Below, piece by piece: positions 1-8,231 of a DNA stretch of 64,000 bases. Below the pieces are notes generated by a model. It was not told the DNA's origin. It did no database searches and saw only the letters and a program-made list of their open reading frames with translations. The first letter of the stretch is position 1. Every line of letters starts with the position of its first letter. Source of the DNA: Mesorhizobium_B sp963522145 (lineage in GTDB: Bacteria > Pseudomonadota > Alphaproteobacteria > Rhizobiales > Rhizobiaceae); assembly GCA_963522145.1 (NCBI GenBank), contig CAUQXI010000015.1:20696-84695 (forward strand). Reading direction: 5' to 3'. The translations under genes and the position numbers were made by a program.

Positions 1-1
1 C

Positions 2-1030
2 CAGTCGGTCTCGTCGCTACCGGCTGCTCCGTCGGGCGCGGTTTCGCGCTCCGCCATGGAGCCGGTGAGCAGCTCGCCTGTGACCCGCGGCAGCCTGTCT
101 CCCGTCTCTGCCGCTCCGGTTCGCAGCACATCTCTCGACGCCGCTTCGGGCCAATCGTCCGAGAGGCCGGCCAGACGCACTGAAATCTCGGCGGATAAAT
201 CAGCCATGGGCGTCAAGCCGTTGGGCGAGCCGAAGCGCGACGCGCTTGCCACGAAGCAGCCGGCAAAGACCGCCAACGAACAGGTAGCGATGCTGCCCTC
301 CGCGACAAAGATGCGTGACGGAAGCAAGTCGGTCAAAGGCGTTTATACCGTGGAAAGCGGCGACACGCTCAACAAGGTGGCCCAGCGCAACGGCGTCAGC
401 GCGGCCGACCTCAAGGCTGCCAACAATCTCGGCGACAAGCCAATCAGGGTAGGGCAGGTGCTCGTTCTGCCCAAGGCCGGGAAGACCGCCGCCGGCGTTT
501 CTACGCCGCCTGCACCCGCTGCGAAGCAGACTGCCGAAGCTCCCAAGGCTGTTGCCGCCGAGAAGCCTCAGGTTGCGTCATACACGCCGCCGCAGAAGCC
601 TACCGCGTCTGTTCAGGACGTGGACAAGGATGATGCTGCCGCCCCCAGCGGATCGGGCATCGGCAAGATGCGCTGGCCGGTGCGTGGACGCGTGGTCCAG
701 AACTACGGCTCGTCCGGCGGCAAGGCGAGCGACGGCATCGACATCGCGGTGCCGGAAGGCACGCCGGTCAAGGCTGCCGAGAATGGCGTCGTGATCTATG
801 CCGGTGACGGGCTCAAGGAGTTCGGCAACACCGTGCTGGTGCGCCACGAAAACGGGTTGGTCACGGTCTACGGCCATGCCAGCGCGCTGAAAGTGGCGCG
901 CGGCCAGAAGGTGACGCGGGGTCAGGAGATCGCGGTGTCCGGCATGAGCGGGACGACCGACTCGCCGAAGCTTCACTTCGAGGTGCGCAAGAACTCCGCG
1001 CCGGTGAACCCGTCGACCTTCCTTGAGTGA
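2..1030 (+). CDS. LysM-M23 (LytM-fold) peptidoglycan factor, NlpD/EnvC-like, 5' end missing
   Basis: The reading frame is open to the left edge, so the N-terminus (expected signal peptide or lipobox) lies outside the window; an internal ATG at 56 is unlikely to be the real start. Counting from that ATG, a low-complexity Ala/Pro/Ser/Lys linker is followed by one LysM domain (about residues 95-140, with YTVESGDTLNKVA) and a C-terminal M23 domain (about 206-324). The M23 domain keeps the YGH and LHFEVR histidines, but the first metal ligand is lost: the usual HxGxD reads SDGID. NlpD and EnvC are similarly degenerate and activate cell-wall amidases during division instead of cutting peptidoglycan, so an amidase-activator role is inferred. 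The stop codon abuts the stop of the convergent DUF815 gene. Confidence 0.85.
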   Translation, partial: QSVSSLPAAPSGAVSRSAMEPVSSSPVTRGSLSPVSAAPVRSTSLDAASGQSSERPARRTEISADKSAMGVKPLGEPKRDALATKQPAKTANEQVAMLPSATKMRDGSKSVKGVYTVESGDTLNKVAQRNGVSAADLKAANNLGDKPIRVGQVLVLPKAGKTAAGVSTPPAPAAKQTAEAPKAVAAEKPQVASYTPPQKPTASVQDVDKDDAAAPSGSGIGKMRWPVRGRVVQNYGSSGGKASDGIDIAVPEGTPVKAAENGVVIYAGDGLKEFGNTVLVRHENGLVTVYGHASALKVARGQKVTRGQEIAVSGMSGTTDSPKLHFEVRKNSAPVNPSTFLE

Positions 1031-1918
1031 TCAATCGCGGAGCGGCTTGCCGAGCCGCCCTGCGAGATCCTGGATGAACTGCCATGCGACGCGGCCGGAG
1101 CGTGCTCCCCGCGTCGTCGCCCATTCCAGGGCGTCGCGCCTAAGTTCATCCGGGCCGACTGCGAGGCCGTGGTAGGCCGCATAGGCATCCACCATTTCCA
1201 GATAGTCGTCCTGGCTGCACTTGTGGAAGCCGAGCCACAGCCCGAAGCGGTCGGACAGCGACACCTTCTCTTCCACTGCCTCACCGGGGTTGATCGCGGT
1301 CGAGCGCTCATTGTCGATCATGTCGCGCGGAAGCAGGTGGCGGCGATTGGACGTGGCATAGAAGACAACGTTCTCAGGCCGTCCTTCCACGCCACCCTCC
1401 AGTGCTGCCTTGAGCGACTTGTAGGAGGTGTCGTCATGGTCAAACGACAGGTCGTCGCAGAACAGGATGAAGCGGTGGGCCGCCTCGCGGATCAGTCCCA
1501 TGAGGCGCGGGAGCGTGTCGATGTCCTCGCGGTGGATCTCGATCAGCTTGATGACAGGACCGTCCGACAGTTCGTCGCGCGCAGCCTTGTGCACGGCTTT
1601 GACGAGCGAAGACTTGCCCATGCCGCGGGCGCCCCAAAGCAGCACATTATTGGCAGGCAGGCCGCTCGCGAAACGCCTTGTGTTGTCGAGCAGGATGTCG
1701 CGCACGTGTGACACGCCGCGGATCAGATCGAGGTCGACGCGGTTCACGCGCCGGATGGGCATGAGCCGGCTGGTTTCGGCATCCCAGACGAAGCAGTCGG
1801 CCGCAGCGAAGTCCGGCGGCACGGGCATGGTAGGCGACGCGCGTTCGAGTGCTGCTGCGATGCGCTCGAGGCGTTCGAGGATCAGATCGGTCGGCTGAGG
1901 GTGCTGGGCATCAAGCAT
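1031..1918 (-). CDS. DUF815 family AAA-type ATPase
   Basis: A 295-residue protein with a clear Walker A motif (GARGMGKSS, about residues 96-104), a Walker B-like run (FILFCDDLSFD) and a sensor-like YATSNRRHL segment, as in the DUF815 P-loop NTPases. Those proteins are widespread in Alphaproteobacteria but their substrate is not established. There is no signal peptide or membrane segment, so it is probably cytoplasmic. The ATG start at 1918 is followed by a non-conserved tail of about 35 residues before the core. It is convergent with the M23 gene with no base between the two stops, and divergent from yajC. Family assignment is firm; function is unknown. Confidence 0.85.
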   Translation of the reverse strand: MLDAQHPQPTDLILERLERIAAALERASPTMPVPPDFAAADCFVWDAETSRLMPIRRVNRVDLDLIRGVSHVRDILLDNTRRFASGLPANNVLLWGARGMGKSSLVKAVHKAARDELSDGPVIKLIEIHREDIDTLPRLMGLIREAAHRFILFCDDLSFDHDDTSYKSLKAALEGGVEGRPENVVFYATSNRRHLLPRDMIDNERSTAINPGEAVEEKVSLSDRFGLWLGFHKCSQDDYLEMVDAYAAYHGLAVGPDELRRDALEWATTRGARSGRVAWQFIQDLAGRLGKPLRD

Positions 1919-1969
1919 GAGGTTCCCCTAGCAAGAGTGCCGTGCGGTGGAAAGGCTGGCTTCCCAAGG

Positions 1970-1997
1970 TTGCAATGGAAGCATGACCGACTATAGT
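1970..1997 (+). promoter_or_regulatory. candidate housekeeping promoter of yajC-secDF
   Basis: TTGCAA at 1970-1975 and TATAGT at 1992-1997 are separated by 16 bases and lie about 70 bases before the yajC start, in the gap divergent to the DUF815 gene. Recognised by eye only. Confidence 0.4.
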
Positions 1998-2067
1998 CCG
2001 CCACTTTCGCGGGGCGTGCCGGATGGGCAGGCCCGTGCGACCTTCCCATCCTTCAGGAGCTTGCCGC

Positions 2068-2403
2068 ATGTTCGTGACGCCCGCCTTTGCACAAACCACG
2101 GGCGCAACCCCGGACGTCCTGATCTCCGTGCTGCCGTTCGTGCTGATTTTCGTGGTCATGTATTTCCTGATCATCCGCCCGCAGCGCACGCAGCTCAAGA
2201 AGCGCGGCGAGATGCTTGCTTCCGTCCGTCGCGGGGACACGGTGGTGACCGGAGGCGGCCTGATCGGCAAGGTGACGAAAGTCATCAACGATGCCGAACT
2301 TGAGATCGATCTTGGAGGCATGAAAGTCACCGCGCTGCGCTCGACGATCGCCGAGGTGCGAGTGAAGGGTGAGCCGGTGGCGAACCAGAACGCCCAAAAA
2401 TAA
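2068..2403 (+). CDS. yajC: Sec translocon accessory subunit YajC
   Basis: YajC is the small single-span partner of SecDF. The 111-residue product has one transmembrane segment near the N-terminus (SVLPFVLIFVVMYFLII), then RPQRTQLKKR and a cytoplasmic domain with RRGDTVVTGGGLIGKV, the family signature. The ATG at 2068 was chosen because CAGGAG precedes it by 8 bases and because the protein then starts directly before the membrane segment; an upstream in-frame ATG at 2023 would add 15 unconserved residues. secDF follows after 79 bases, which fits a yajC-secDF operon. Confidence 0.95.
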   Translation: MFVTPAFAQTTGATPDVLISVLPFVLIFVVMYFLIIRPQRTQLKKRGEMLASVRRGDTVVTGGGLIGKVTKVINDAELEIDLGGMKVTALRSTIAEVRVKGEPVANQNAQK

Positions 2404-2482
2404 TCGCATTCCGGGCCAACTGCCCGCCTTAACACTGTTCGGGCCGACGCGTCCGGATGTCCGGGCCACGGAACCACACCAC

Positions 2483-5044
2483 ATGCTGTATTTTTCGCGC
2501 TGGAAGACGATCGGCATCTGGGCGGTCGTCGGGCTCGGCATCCTGCTTTCCCTTCCGAACCTGTTCTCCGAGCGTACGCTTGCCGCATTGCCGAGCTGGA
2601 TGCCGAAGAAGCAGATGGTGTTGGGCCTCGACCTCCAGGGCGGCTCGCACATCCTGCTGGCTCTGGACCGGCAGGATTTGATCAACGAGCGCCTGCAGAC
2701 CACGCGCGACGACATCCGCACGCTGCTGCGCGACGCGAAGATCGGCTATACCGGCCTGTCGGGCACCGGCCGTTCGGTGCAGGTGCGCATCCGCGACGCC
2801 GCCCAGGTGGAAGCGGCCAAGACGGCGCTCGCCTCCCTGACCCAGCCTGTTTCCGCGGGACTGTTCGGTTCGGGCAACGTCACGGAAGCTGAGCTGGATG
2901 AGCCGGAGCCCGGCCTGCTGCGCTTCACCTTGACGGATCCGGGTATCGAATATCGGGTCGGCACGGCTGTGTCCCAATCGATCGAGGTGGTGAGCCGCCG
3001 TGTCAACGAACTCGGCACGACCGAGCCGGTCATCCAGCGCCAAGGCGTGGACCGCATCCTCGTGCAGGTTCCCGGTTTGCAAGATCCGCAGCGGCTGAAG
3101 GAAATCCTCGGCCAGACGGCAAAGCTGACCTTCCAAATGGTGGACCAGTCGGTTCCCGTGCAGGAGGCCATCAACGGCCGCCCGCCGGCAGGCTCGACCG
3201 TGATGTACTCGACGGATGATCCGCCGATCCCCTATCTCATCGAAAACCGCGTGATCGTCTCAGGCGAGAACCTCGTCGATGCGCAGGCGAGCTTCGACCA
3301 GCAAACCAGTGAAGCGATCGTGTCCTTCCGCTTCGACGGCAAGGGTGCAGCCCGCTTCGGGCAGGCGACGGCGCAAAACATCGGTAGGCCGTTCGCCATC
3401 GTGCTCGACAACCAGGTGATTTCCGCGCCGGTCATCCGTTCTGCGATCCCCGGGGGCACCGGACAAATCTCCGGCAACTTCACCGCACAATCGGCCAATG
3501 ATCTCGCAGTGCTGCTGCGCGCTGGCGCGCTGCCGGCGGACCTGACCATCGTGGAAGAGCGCACGGTTGGTCCCAGCCTCGGTGCCGACTCCATTTCTGC
3601 CGGCCAGTTCGCTTCGCTGATCGCGGGCATTCTGGTGGTAGGGTTCATGGTGCTCGCCTACGGAACGCTCGGCATCATTGCCAATATCGCGCTTGCAGCG
3701 AATGTGGCGTTGATCCTCGCCCTTTTGACCTTGCTGGGCGCCACCCTGACGATGCCCGGCATCGCGGGTATCGTTCTTACCGTCGGCATGGCGGTGGATT
3801 CCAACGTCATCATCTATGAGCGCGTGCGTGAGGAGCGGCGATGGGGTCGCTCGCTGGTGCAATCCCTTGACTCCGGCTTTGCGCGAGCGCTGGCGACGAT
3901 CGTGGATGCCAATTTCACCACCTTCATCGCGGCGGTGATCCTGTTCTATCTCGGCTCCGGGCCAGTACGCGGGTTCGCGGTGACGCTCGCGATCGGCATT
4001 GTGACGACTGTGTTTACCGCCTTCACGCTGACGCGGTGGCTCGTTTCCATTTGGCTGCGCCGGGCCAAGCCGCGTGAGCTCCCTCGAGGCATCCTCAACC
4101 TCGTTCCGGCGGACACCAAGTTTTCTTTCATGTCGTGGCGCCGATATGCATTCACGCTTTCAGCCGCTCTGTCGATCGCAGCCTGCGTGCTCTTCCTTGC
4201 CATAGACATGAATTTCGGCATCGACTTCCGTGGCGGCACGAGCATCGAGATTCAGGCGAAGAGCGAGGCGGCGGATTCAGGCGTTGTGCGCGAGCAGCTT
4301 AGCGACCTCAACATCGGCGATGTGCAGGTGCAGGAGTTTGGATCGCCGCGCGATCTTCTTATCCGCATCGAAGGCCAGAATGCCGGAGACAATGCCGAGC
4401 AGAGCGTGGTCGAGAAGGTGCGGCTGTCGCTGCAGGACGACTACGAGTTCCGTCGCGTAGAATCGGTCGGGCCTACTGTGTCGTCCGAACTCGCCTGGTA
4501 CGGCACCATGGGCGTGCTCGCGTCTCTTGCGGCGATGCTGGTCTATATTTGGTTCCGCTTCGAATGGCAGTTCGGCGTGGGCGCGGTGATCGCGACCGTT
4601 CACGACGTGACCCTGATGATCGGCCTTTACGTGGTGTCGGGACTTGAGTTCAACCTGACAAGCATCGCGGCGATCCTGACGATTGTCGGTTACTCGATCA
4701 ATGATACGGTTGTGGTCTATGACCGTGTCCGCGAGAATCTTCGTAAATACAAGAAGATGCCCATCGAGGAGTTGCTCGATCTCTCGATGAACCAGACCTT
4801 GTCCCGCACCGTTCTGACGGGTGTGACGACGCTGCTCGCGCTGGTCTCGCTCTACCTGTTCGGCGGGGAGGTTATCCGCTCCTTCACATTTGCGATGATC
4901 TTCGGCATTCTGGTCGGCACCTATTCGTCGATCTTCGTGGCGGGGCCTTTGCTGATCCTGTTCCGGTTGCGTGCGCCGGCGGCTGACGCCAAGGAGGATG
5001 CGGGCCGCCCGCTTCCTCCGGCTGCCGCGCCGTCGAATGCCTGA
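2483..5044 (+). CDS. secDF: Fused protein translocase subunit SecDF
   Basis: SecD and SecF, separate in E. coli, are joined here in one 853-residue protein, as in many Alphaproteobacteria. The SecD half has GLDLQGGSHILLAL after the first membrane segment, the large periplasmic P1 region, and a TM bundle ending near residue 540. The SecF half starts around FSFMSWRRYAF, with FGIDFRGGTSIEI and a second bundle carrying the NDTVVVYDRVRE motif. It uses the proton-motive force to complete Sec export and aid membrane insertion. The ATG at 2483 places the first membrane segment at the N-terminus; an in-frame ATG at 2369 overlaps yajC and is unlikely. The tail is Ala/Pro rich. Confidence 0.97.
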   Translation: MLYFSRWKTIGIWAVVGLGILLSLPNLFSERTLAALPSWMPKKQMVLGLDLQGGSHILLALDRQDLINERLQTTRDDIRTLLRDAKIGYTGLSGTGRSVQVRIRDAAQVEAAKTALASLTQPVSAGLFGSGNVTEAELDEPEPGLLRFTLTDPGIEYRVGTAVSQSIEVVSRRVNELGTTEPVIQRQGVDRILVQVPGLQDPQRLKEILGQTAKLTFQMVDQSVPVQEAINGRPPAGSTVMYSTDDPPIPYLIENRVIVSGENLVDAQASFDQQTSEAIVSFRFDGKGAARFGQATAQNIGRPFAIVLDNQVISAPVIRSAIPGGTGQISGNFTAQSANDLAVLLRAGALPADLTIVEERTVGPSLGADSISAGQFASLIAGILVVGFMVLAYGTLGIIANIALAANVALILALLTLLGATLTMPGIAGIVLTVGMAVDSNVIIYERVREERRWGRSLVQSLDSGFARALATIVDANFTTFIAAVILFYLGSGPVRGFAVTLAIGIVTTVFTAFTLTRWLVSIWLRRAKPRELPRGILNLVPADTKFSFMSWRRYAFTLSAALSIAACVLFLAIDMNFGIDFRGGTSIEIQAKSEAADSGVVREQLSDLNIGDVQVQEFGSPRDLLIRIEGQNAGDNAEQSVVEKVRLSLQDDYEFRRVESVGPTVSSELAWYGTMGVLASLAAMLVYIWFRFEWQFGVGAVIATVHDVTLMIGLYVVSGLEFNLTSIAAILTIVGYSINDTVVVYDRVRENLRKYKKMPIEELLDLSMNQTLSRTVLTGVTTLLALVSLYLFGGEVIRSFTFAMIFGILVGTYSSIFVAGPLLILFRLRAPAADAKEDAGRPLPPAAAPSNA

Positions 5045-5060
5045 AGAGGCGTTCTGAAGG

Positions 5061-5450
5061 ATGTCGCAACCGATCGTGCTTCGGGATGCGCATTATCCCG
5101 GACGCTCGCCAATCGAGGCCTACGGCAATGGCGGCTTCCGGTTCGCCGGCATGTCCCATCGCGGCTCTATACTGTGCCTTCCTTCGGGCATCTACGGCTG
5201 GGAGCCAGGTGATCCGCTTGCACTGGTCGCCGAGGATTTCGCCAGGATGCTGGTGGAACACGATGCGGTCGAGGTGCTGCTGATCGGTATGGGCCGGGAG
5301 ATCCGGCGCATACCCTCTGGCCTGAGAGAGGTGTTCCGCTCCAGGAACATCTCGGCGGACGCCATGTCCACCGGCGCGGCCGTCCGCACCTTCAACGTTC
5401 TGCTGGCGGAAGACCGCGCGGTCGCTGCGGCCATGATTGCCGTCGACTGA
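5061..5450 (+). CDS. Mth938-domain protein (DUF498), NDUFAF3-like
   Basis: A 129-residue cytoplasmic protein of the Mth938/DUF498 family, with the typical core LPSGIYGWEPGD and a LLIGMGREIRRIP segment. The mitochondrial member of the family, NDUFAF3, is a respiratory complex I assembly factor. The gene begins 16 bases after secDF and overlaps the next gene by 14 bases, so it is probably in the same transcription unit. Its place between the Sec insertion machinery and an NDUFAF6-like gene suggests a role in membrane-complex biogenesis; this is inference from context and homology. Confidence 0.85.
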   Translation: MSQPIVLRDAHYPGRSPIEAYGNGGFRFAGMSHRGSILCLPSGIYGWEPGDPLALVAEDFARMLVEHDAVEVLLIGMGREIRRIPSGLREVFRSRNISADAMSTGAAVRTFNVLLAEDRAVAAAMIAVD

Positions 5451-6282
5451 GGTGGAGGCGCACGCCTTTTCAGAAGCGGTGCAGAAGGGCGATCCCGACC
5501 GCTACCTTGCAATCCTTTACGCTCCCGCTGACAGGCGAGAGGCCTTGTGGGCGCTGTACGCCTTCGATCTTGAGATCGCCGAAATCCGCCATCGCGTGCG
5601 CGAGCCGCTGCCGGGAGAAATCCGCATCCAATGGTGGCGCGACGTCATTGCGGCGGGCGGTGAGGCCGGCGGACATCCGCTCGCCGACGCGCTCCTCGAC
5701 ACGATCCGCAACCATTCTCTTCCCGTCCAGGCGTTCGAGAACTATCTCGATGCCCGCATCTTCGACCTCTATGCCGACCCCATGCCGAGCCGCAACGACC
5801 TCGAAGGCTATTGCGGCGAGACAAGCGGCGCGATGATGCAACTCGCAGCGCTGATCCTGGAACCGGAAGCTGCGAGCGACGCGGGTGCCTTGTCGGGGCA
5901 TGGAGGCTGTGCGCTGGAAATCACGCGCATCCTTCATCGCCTGCCGGCCGATCGTGCCCGCGGGCAGTGCTTCGTTCCGGTGGATCTGCTGGCAGCGGCT
6001 GGCATCACGCCGGAAGCCTTTGTGGTGGGAAACAGCCGGCCCGCGGAGCAGCGAGTTATCGAAGCGATGCAGGCGCTCGCCCGCGAGCACCTGGAAGAGT
6101 TCAGAAGCCGCGCCGCAGCGCTTCCCGCCTCCCTGCGGCCGGCATTTCTGCCGCTTGCGCCCGTTCCTGCCATGCTTGCGCGGATGGCCGCTGCCGATCA
6201 GCTCTCGGGGGGCAGGCTTAGCGGATTGCCGGCCTGGCGGCGGCATTGGCTGATATTCCGCCGCGCCGCGCGCGGCTGGTAA
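5437..6282 (+). CDS. Squalene/phytoene synthase-fold protein, NDUFAF6-like
   Basis: The 281-residue product has the squalene/phytoene synthase fold (LWALYAFDLEIAEIRHRV, then YCGETSGAMMQ and ALEITRILHRLPADRARGQCFVP). The Asp-rich DxxxD diphosphate-binding motifs of true synthases are not intact: the second site reads EITRILHRLPAD with no paired aspartates. That resembles the enzyme-dead mitochondrial complex I assembly factor NDUFAF6 more than a carotenoid or hopanoid enzyme, and no terpenoid gene is nearby. The start is uncertain: TTG at 5437 overlaps the previous gene by 14 bases, GTG at 5452 is an alternative, and neither has a strong ribosome binding site. It converges on trmFO with 11 bases between the stops. 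Confidence 0.8.
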   Translation: MPSTEVEAHAFSEAVQKGDPDRYLAILYAPADRREALWALYAFDLEIAEIRHRVREPLPGEIRIQWWRDVIAAGGEAGGHPLADALLDTIRNHSLPVQAFENYLDARIFDLYADPMPSRNDLEGYCGETSGAMMQLAALILEPEAASDAGALSGHGGCALEITRILHRLPADRARGQCFVPVDLLAAAGITPEAFVVGNSRPAEQRVIEAMQALAREHLEEFRSRAAALPASLRPAFLPLAPVPAMLARMAAADQLSGGRLSGLPAWRRHWLIFRRAARGW

Positions 6283-6293
6283 ACGAGACGAAT

Positions 6294-7706
6294 CTATTCA
6301 GCGGCTTCAGCGATCGGCTGCGCCACCCCAAGCCAGGTTCGGCAGTCAAACAGCGCGCGCCGGCAAAGCTCGCGTCGCTTGGCGGTGGTCTTGTCCTTGC
6401 CGCGCAGCCGCTTCCCTTCAGTGCGGGGGGCGTCAGAGGGCGGGAACAGGCCGAAATTGATGTTCATCGGCTGAAAGGAACGCTTGCCGGGCTCGTCATC
6501 CGAGACGATGTGGCCGCCCGTGATATGCGCGAGCAGCGCGCCCATGGCCGTGGTCGCCGGCGGGAGAGCCGCCTGCTGCCCACAGGCTTCCTCGGCTGCA
6601 AAGCGGCCTGCCATCAATCCCACGGCCGCTGATTCGACATAGCCCTCGCACCCGGTGATCTGCCCCGCGAAGCGGATAGCGGGCCGCGATTTCAATCTCA
6701 GCGAATGATCCAGCAGCGCAGGCGAGTTCAGATAGGTGTTGCGGTGCAGTCCGCCGAGGCGCGCGAACTCCGCGCCGGCCAGCCCCGGGATCGTGCGGAA
6801 AATTCGGACCTGCTCGGCGTGCTTCAGCTTGGTCTGGAAACCGACCATGTTGAACAAGCTGCCCAGCGCGTTGTCCTGCCGGAGCTGGACCACGGCATAG
6901 GCCTTTGTCGCCGAATCGTGCGCGTTGGTGAGGCCCATCGGCTTCATCGGACCATGGCGCAGGGTCTCGCGCCCGCGCTCTGCCATGACTTCGATCGGCA
7001 AGCAGCCGTCGAAATAGGGCGTGCCCTCCCACTGCTTGAAGGTGGTCTTTTCACCTGCGATCAGCGCATCCACGAAGGCGTCGTATTGCGCGCGATCCAG
7101 CGGACAGTTGATGTAGTCCTTGCCGTTGCCGCCGGGCCCGACCTTGTCATAGCGCGATTGGAACCAGCAGATATCCATGTCGATCGTCTCGAAGTGAACG
7201 ATCGGTGCGATGGCATCGAAAAAGGCGAGCGCATCCGCGCCCGTTTCGGAGCCGATCGCTGCGGCAAGGGAAGGAGCGGTCAGCGGGCCCGTCGCGATGA
7301 TCGTGGCGCCCCAGTCGGTAGGCGGCAGGCCGTCAATTTCCTCGCGACGGATGGTGATCAGCGGATGCGCTTCGAGCCGTTCGGTCACCGCGCGGGAGAA
7401 ACCGTCACGATCCACCGCAAGAGCCGAGCCTGCGGGGATTTGATGCGCATCGGCCGCGGCCATGATCAGCGAGCCGGCCAGACGCATCTCGGCGTGAAGG
7501 ACGCCGACCGCATTTGCTTCAGCATCGTCGGAGCGGAAGGAGTTCGAGCAAACGAGTTCGGCGAGGCCTTCCGTCTTATGCGCTTCCGTGCCGCGTAGCG
7601 GGCGCATCTCGTGGAGCACGACAGGCACCCCGGCCTGAGCCGCCTGCCACGCAGCTTCCGACCCGGCGAGGCCGCCCCCGATGACATGGATTTCGCGCAT
7701 CGTCAT
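6294..7706 (-). CDS. trmFO: Methylenetetrahydrofolate-tRNA-(uracil-5-)-methyltransferase TrmFO
   Basis: TrmFO makes 5-methyluridine at position 54 of the tRNA T-loop, using methylene-THF as carbon donor and FAD as reductant. The 470-residue protein starts MTMREIHVIGGGLAGSEAAW, containing the N-terminal FAD-binding GxGxxG, and carries the family blocks ELVCSNSFRSD, INCPLDRAQYDAFVDAL and VGFQTKLKHAEQVRIFRTIPGLAGAEFARLGGLHRNTYLNSP (shared blocks, split over the central and C-terminal regions). The ATG at 7706 was chosen because the Rossmann fold then starts at once; the frame upstream encodes only junk and runs into the sRNA region. Confidence 0.96.
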   Translation of the reverse strand: MTMREIHVIGGGLAGSEAAWQAAQAGVPVVLHEMRPLRGTEAHKTEGLAELVCSNSFRSDDAEANAVGVLHAEMRLAGSLIMAAADAHQIPAGSALAVDRDGFSRAVTERLEAHPLITIRREEIDGLPPTDWGATIIATGPLTAPSLAAAIGSETGADALAFFDAIAPIVHFETIDMDICWFQSRYDKVGPGGNGKDYINCPLDRAQYDAFVDALIAGEKTTFKQWEGTPYFDGCLPIEVMAERGRETLRHGPMKPMGLTNAHDSATKAYAVVQLRQDNALGSLFNMVGFQTKLKHAEQVRIFRTIPGLAGAEFARLGGLHRNTYLNSPALLDHSLRLKSRPAIRFAGQITGCEGYVESAAVGLMAGRFAAEEACGQQAALPPATTAMGALLAHITGGHIVSDDEPGKRSFQPMNINFGLFPPSDAPRTEGKRLRGKDKTTAKRRELCRRALFDCRTWLGVAQPIAEAAE

Positions 7707-7769
7707 GGCGCGGCGTTTATGCCTCGGAGCCTCCGATTGCAAGAAGCGCGGGGGTACCTCCAGATAGCA

Positions 7770-7882
7770 CGACACCCGCCAGGGGAGGAGGTCCGGCGGG
7801 TGTCGCTATGGTCGGCCAGTAATCGGGAGGAGGATGAAAACCAGCCTATTCGTCGAAGCCAGGGAGGAGGACGGCTTCAACG
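7770..7882 (-). ncRNA. cuckoo/CcsR-type sRNA array: three hairpins with CCUCCUCCC loops
   Basis: On the minus strand, directly 3' of the DUF1127 gene, three consecutive stem-loops each show the anti-Shine-Dalgarno motif CCTCCTCCC in the loop. Plus-strand positions are: hairpin 1 7851-7882 (10-bp stem with one G-U, motif 7862-7870), hairpin 2 7814-7846 (7-bp stem with two G-U, motif 7825-7833), hairpin 3 7770-7805 (perfect 11-bp stem, 14-nt loop, motif 7783-7791). This matches the alphaproteobacterial cuckoo RNA family (CcsR1-4 of Rhodobacter sphaeroides), stress-induced sRNAs processed from the 3' part of a DUF1127 transcript. No T-run follows the last hairpin, so termination is unclear and reading into trmFO is possible. 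Exact RNA ends are unknown. Confidence 0.8.
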
Positions 7883-7903
7883 AAATTCTTGATTTCGCTC
7901 GGA

Positions 7904-8044
7904 TCAGAGCGACTTGCGGGCGACGAAGCGGATGTCGCCACGGGCGATGCCGAGGTCGTTCAGCTCGCGGTTCGACAGGCGGCTCAGCTCGGTGACAGTG
8001 TCACGATAACGGCGCCAGTTGCGGTAGTTCTGGATCAGGTTCAT
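7904..8044 (-). CDS. DUF1127 small arginine-rich protein
   Basis: A 46-residue basic protein starting MNLIQNYRNWRRYR and containing LSNRELNDLGIARGDIRF, the DUF1127 (YjiS-like) signature. The ATG at 8044 is chosen because an AAGAGG sequence precedes it by about ten bases and because it gives the family's normal length. Alphaproteobacterial DUF1127 proteins have been linked to RNA binding and turnover and to phosphate and carbon metabolism. The stop lies 21 bases before the first CCUCCUCCC hairpin, so protein and sRNAs probably share one transcript, as in the R. sphaeroides arrangement. Confidence 0.92.
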   Translation of the reverse strand: MNLIQNYRNWRRYRDTVTELSRLSNRELNDLGIARGDIRFVARKSL

Positions 8045-8103
8045 GGTCTTAAGCCTCTTTCGATCGTCTTTAGCTTTGTCTTGCTCTTCGGTGACAGGCG
8101 GAA

Positions 8104-8131
8104 GATAGGGGGAGGGGGATCGCGATTGAAG
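8104..8131 (-). promoter_or_regulatory. candidate stress (RpoH-like) promoter of DUF1127-sRNA unit
   Basis: On the minus strand CTTCAA (8126-8131) is followed about 15 bases later by CCCTATC (8104-8110), loosely resembling the alphaproteobacterial heat-shock sigma pattern CTTGAA / CCATAT. It is placed 60 bases before the DUF1127 start. The match is weak and rests mainly on the known RpoH control of related sRNA loci. Confidence 0.25.
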
Positions 8132-8231
8132 CGACGATGTTGCATGGCAGCGATGCAAGTGTGCATTGCAGCATTAATCGATTGTAAAAACGCTCACCGC
8201 ATGAGCGTGGGCGTCGTTCAGGGAAGTCGAA

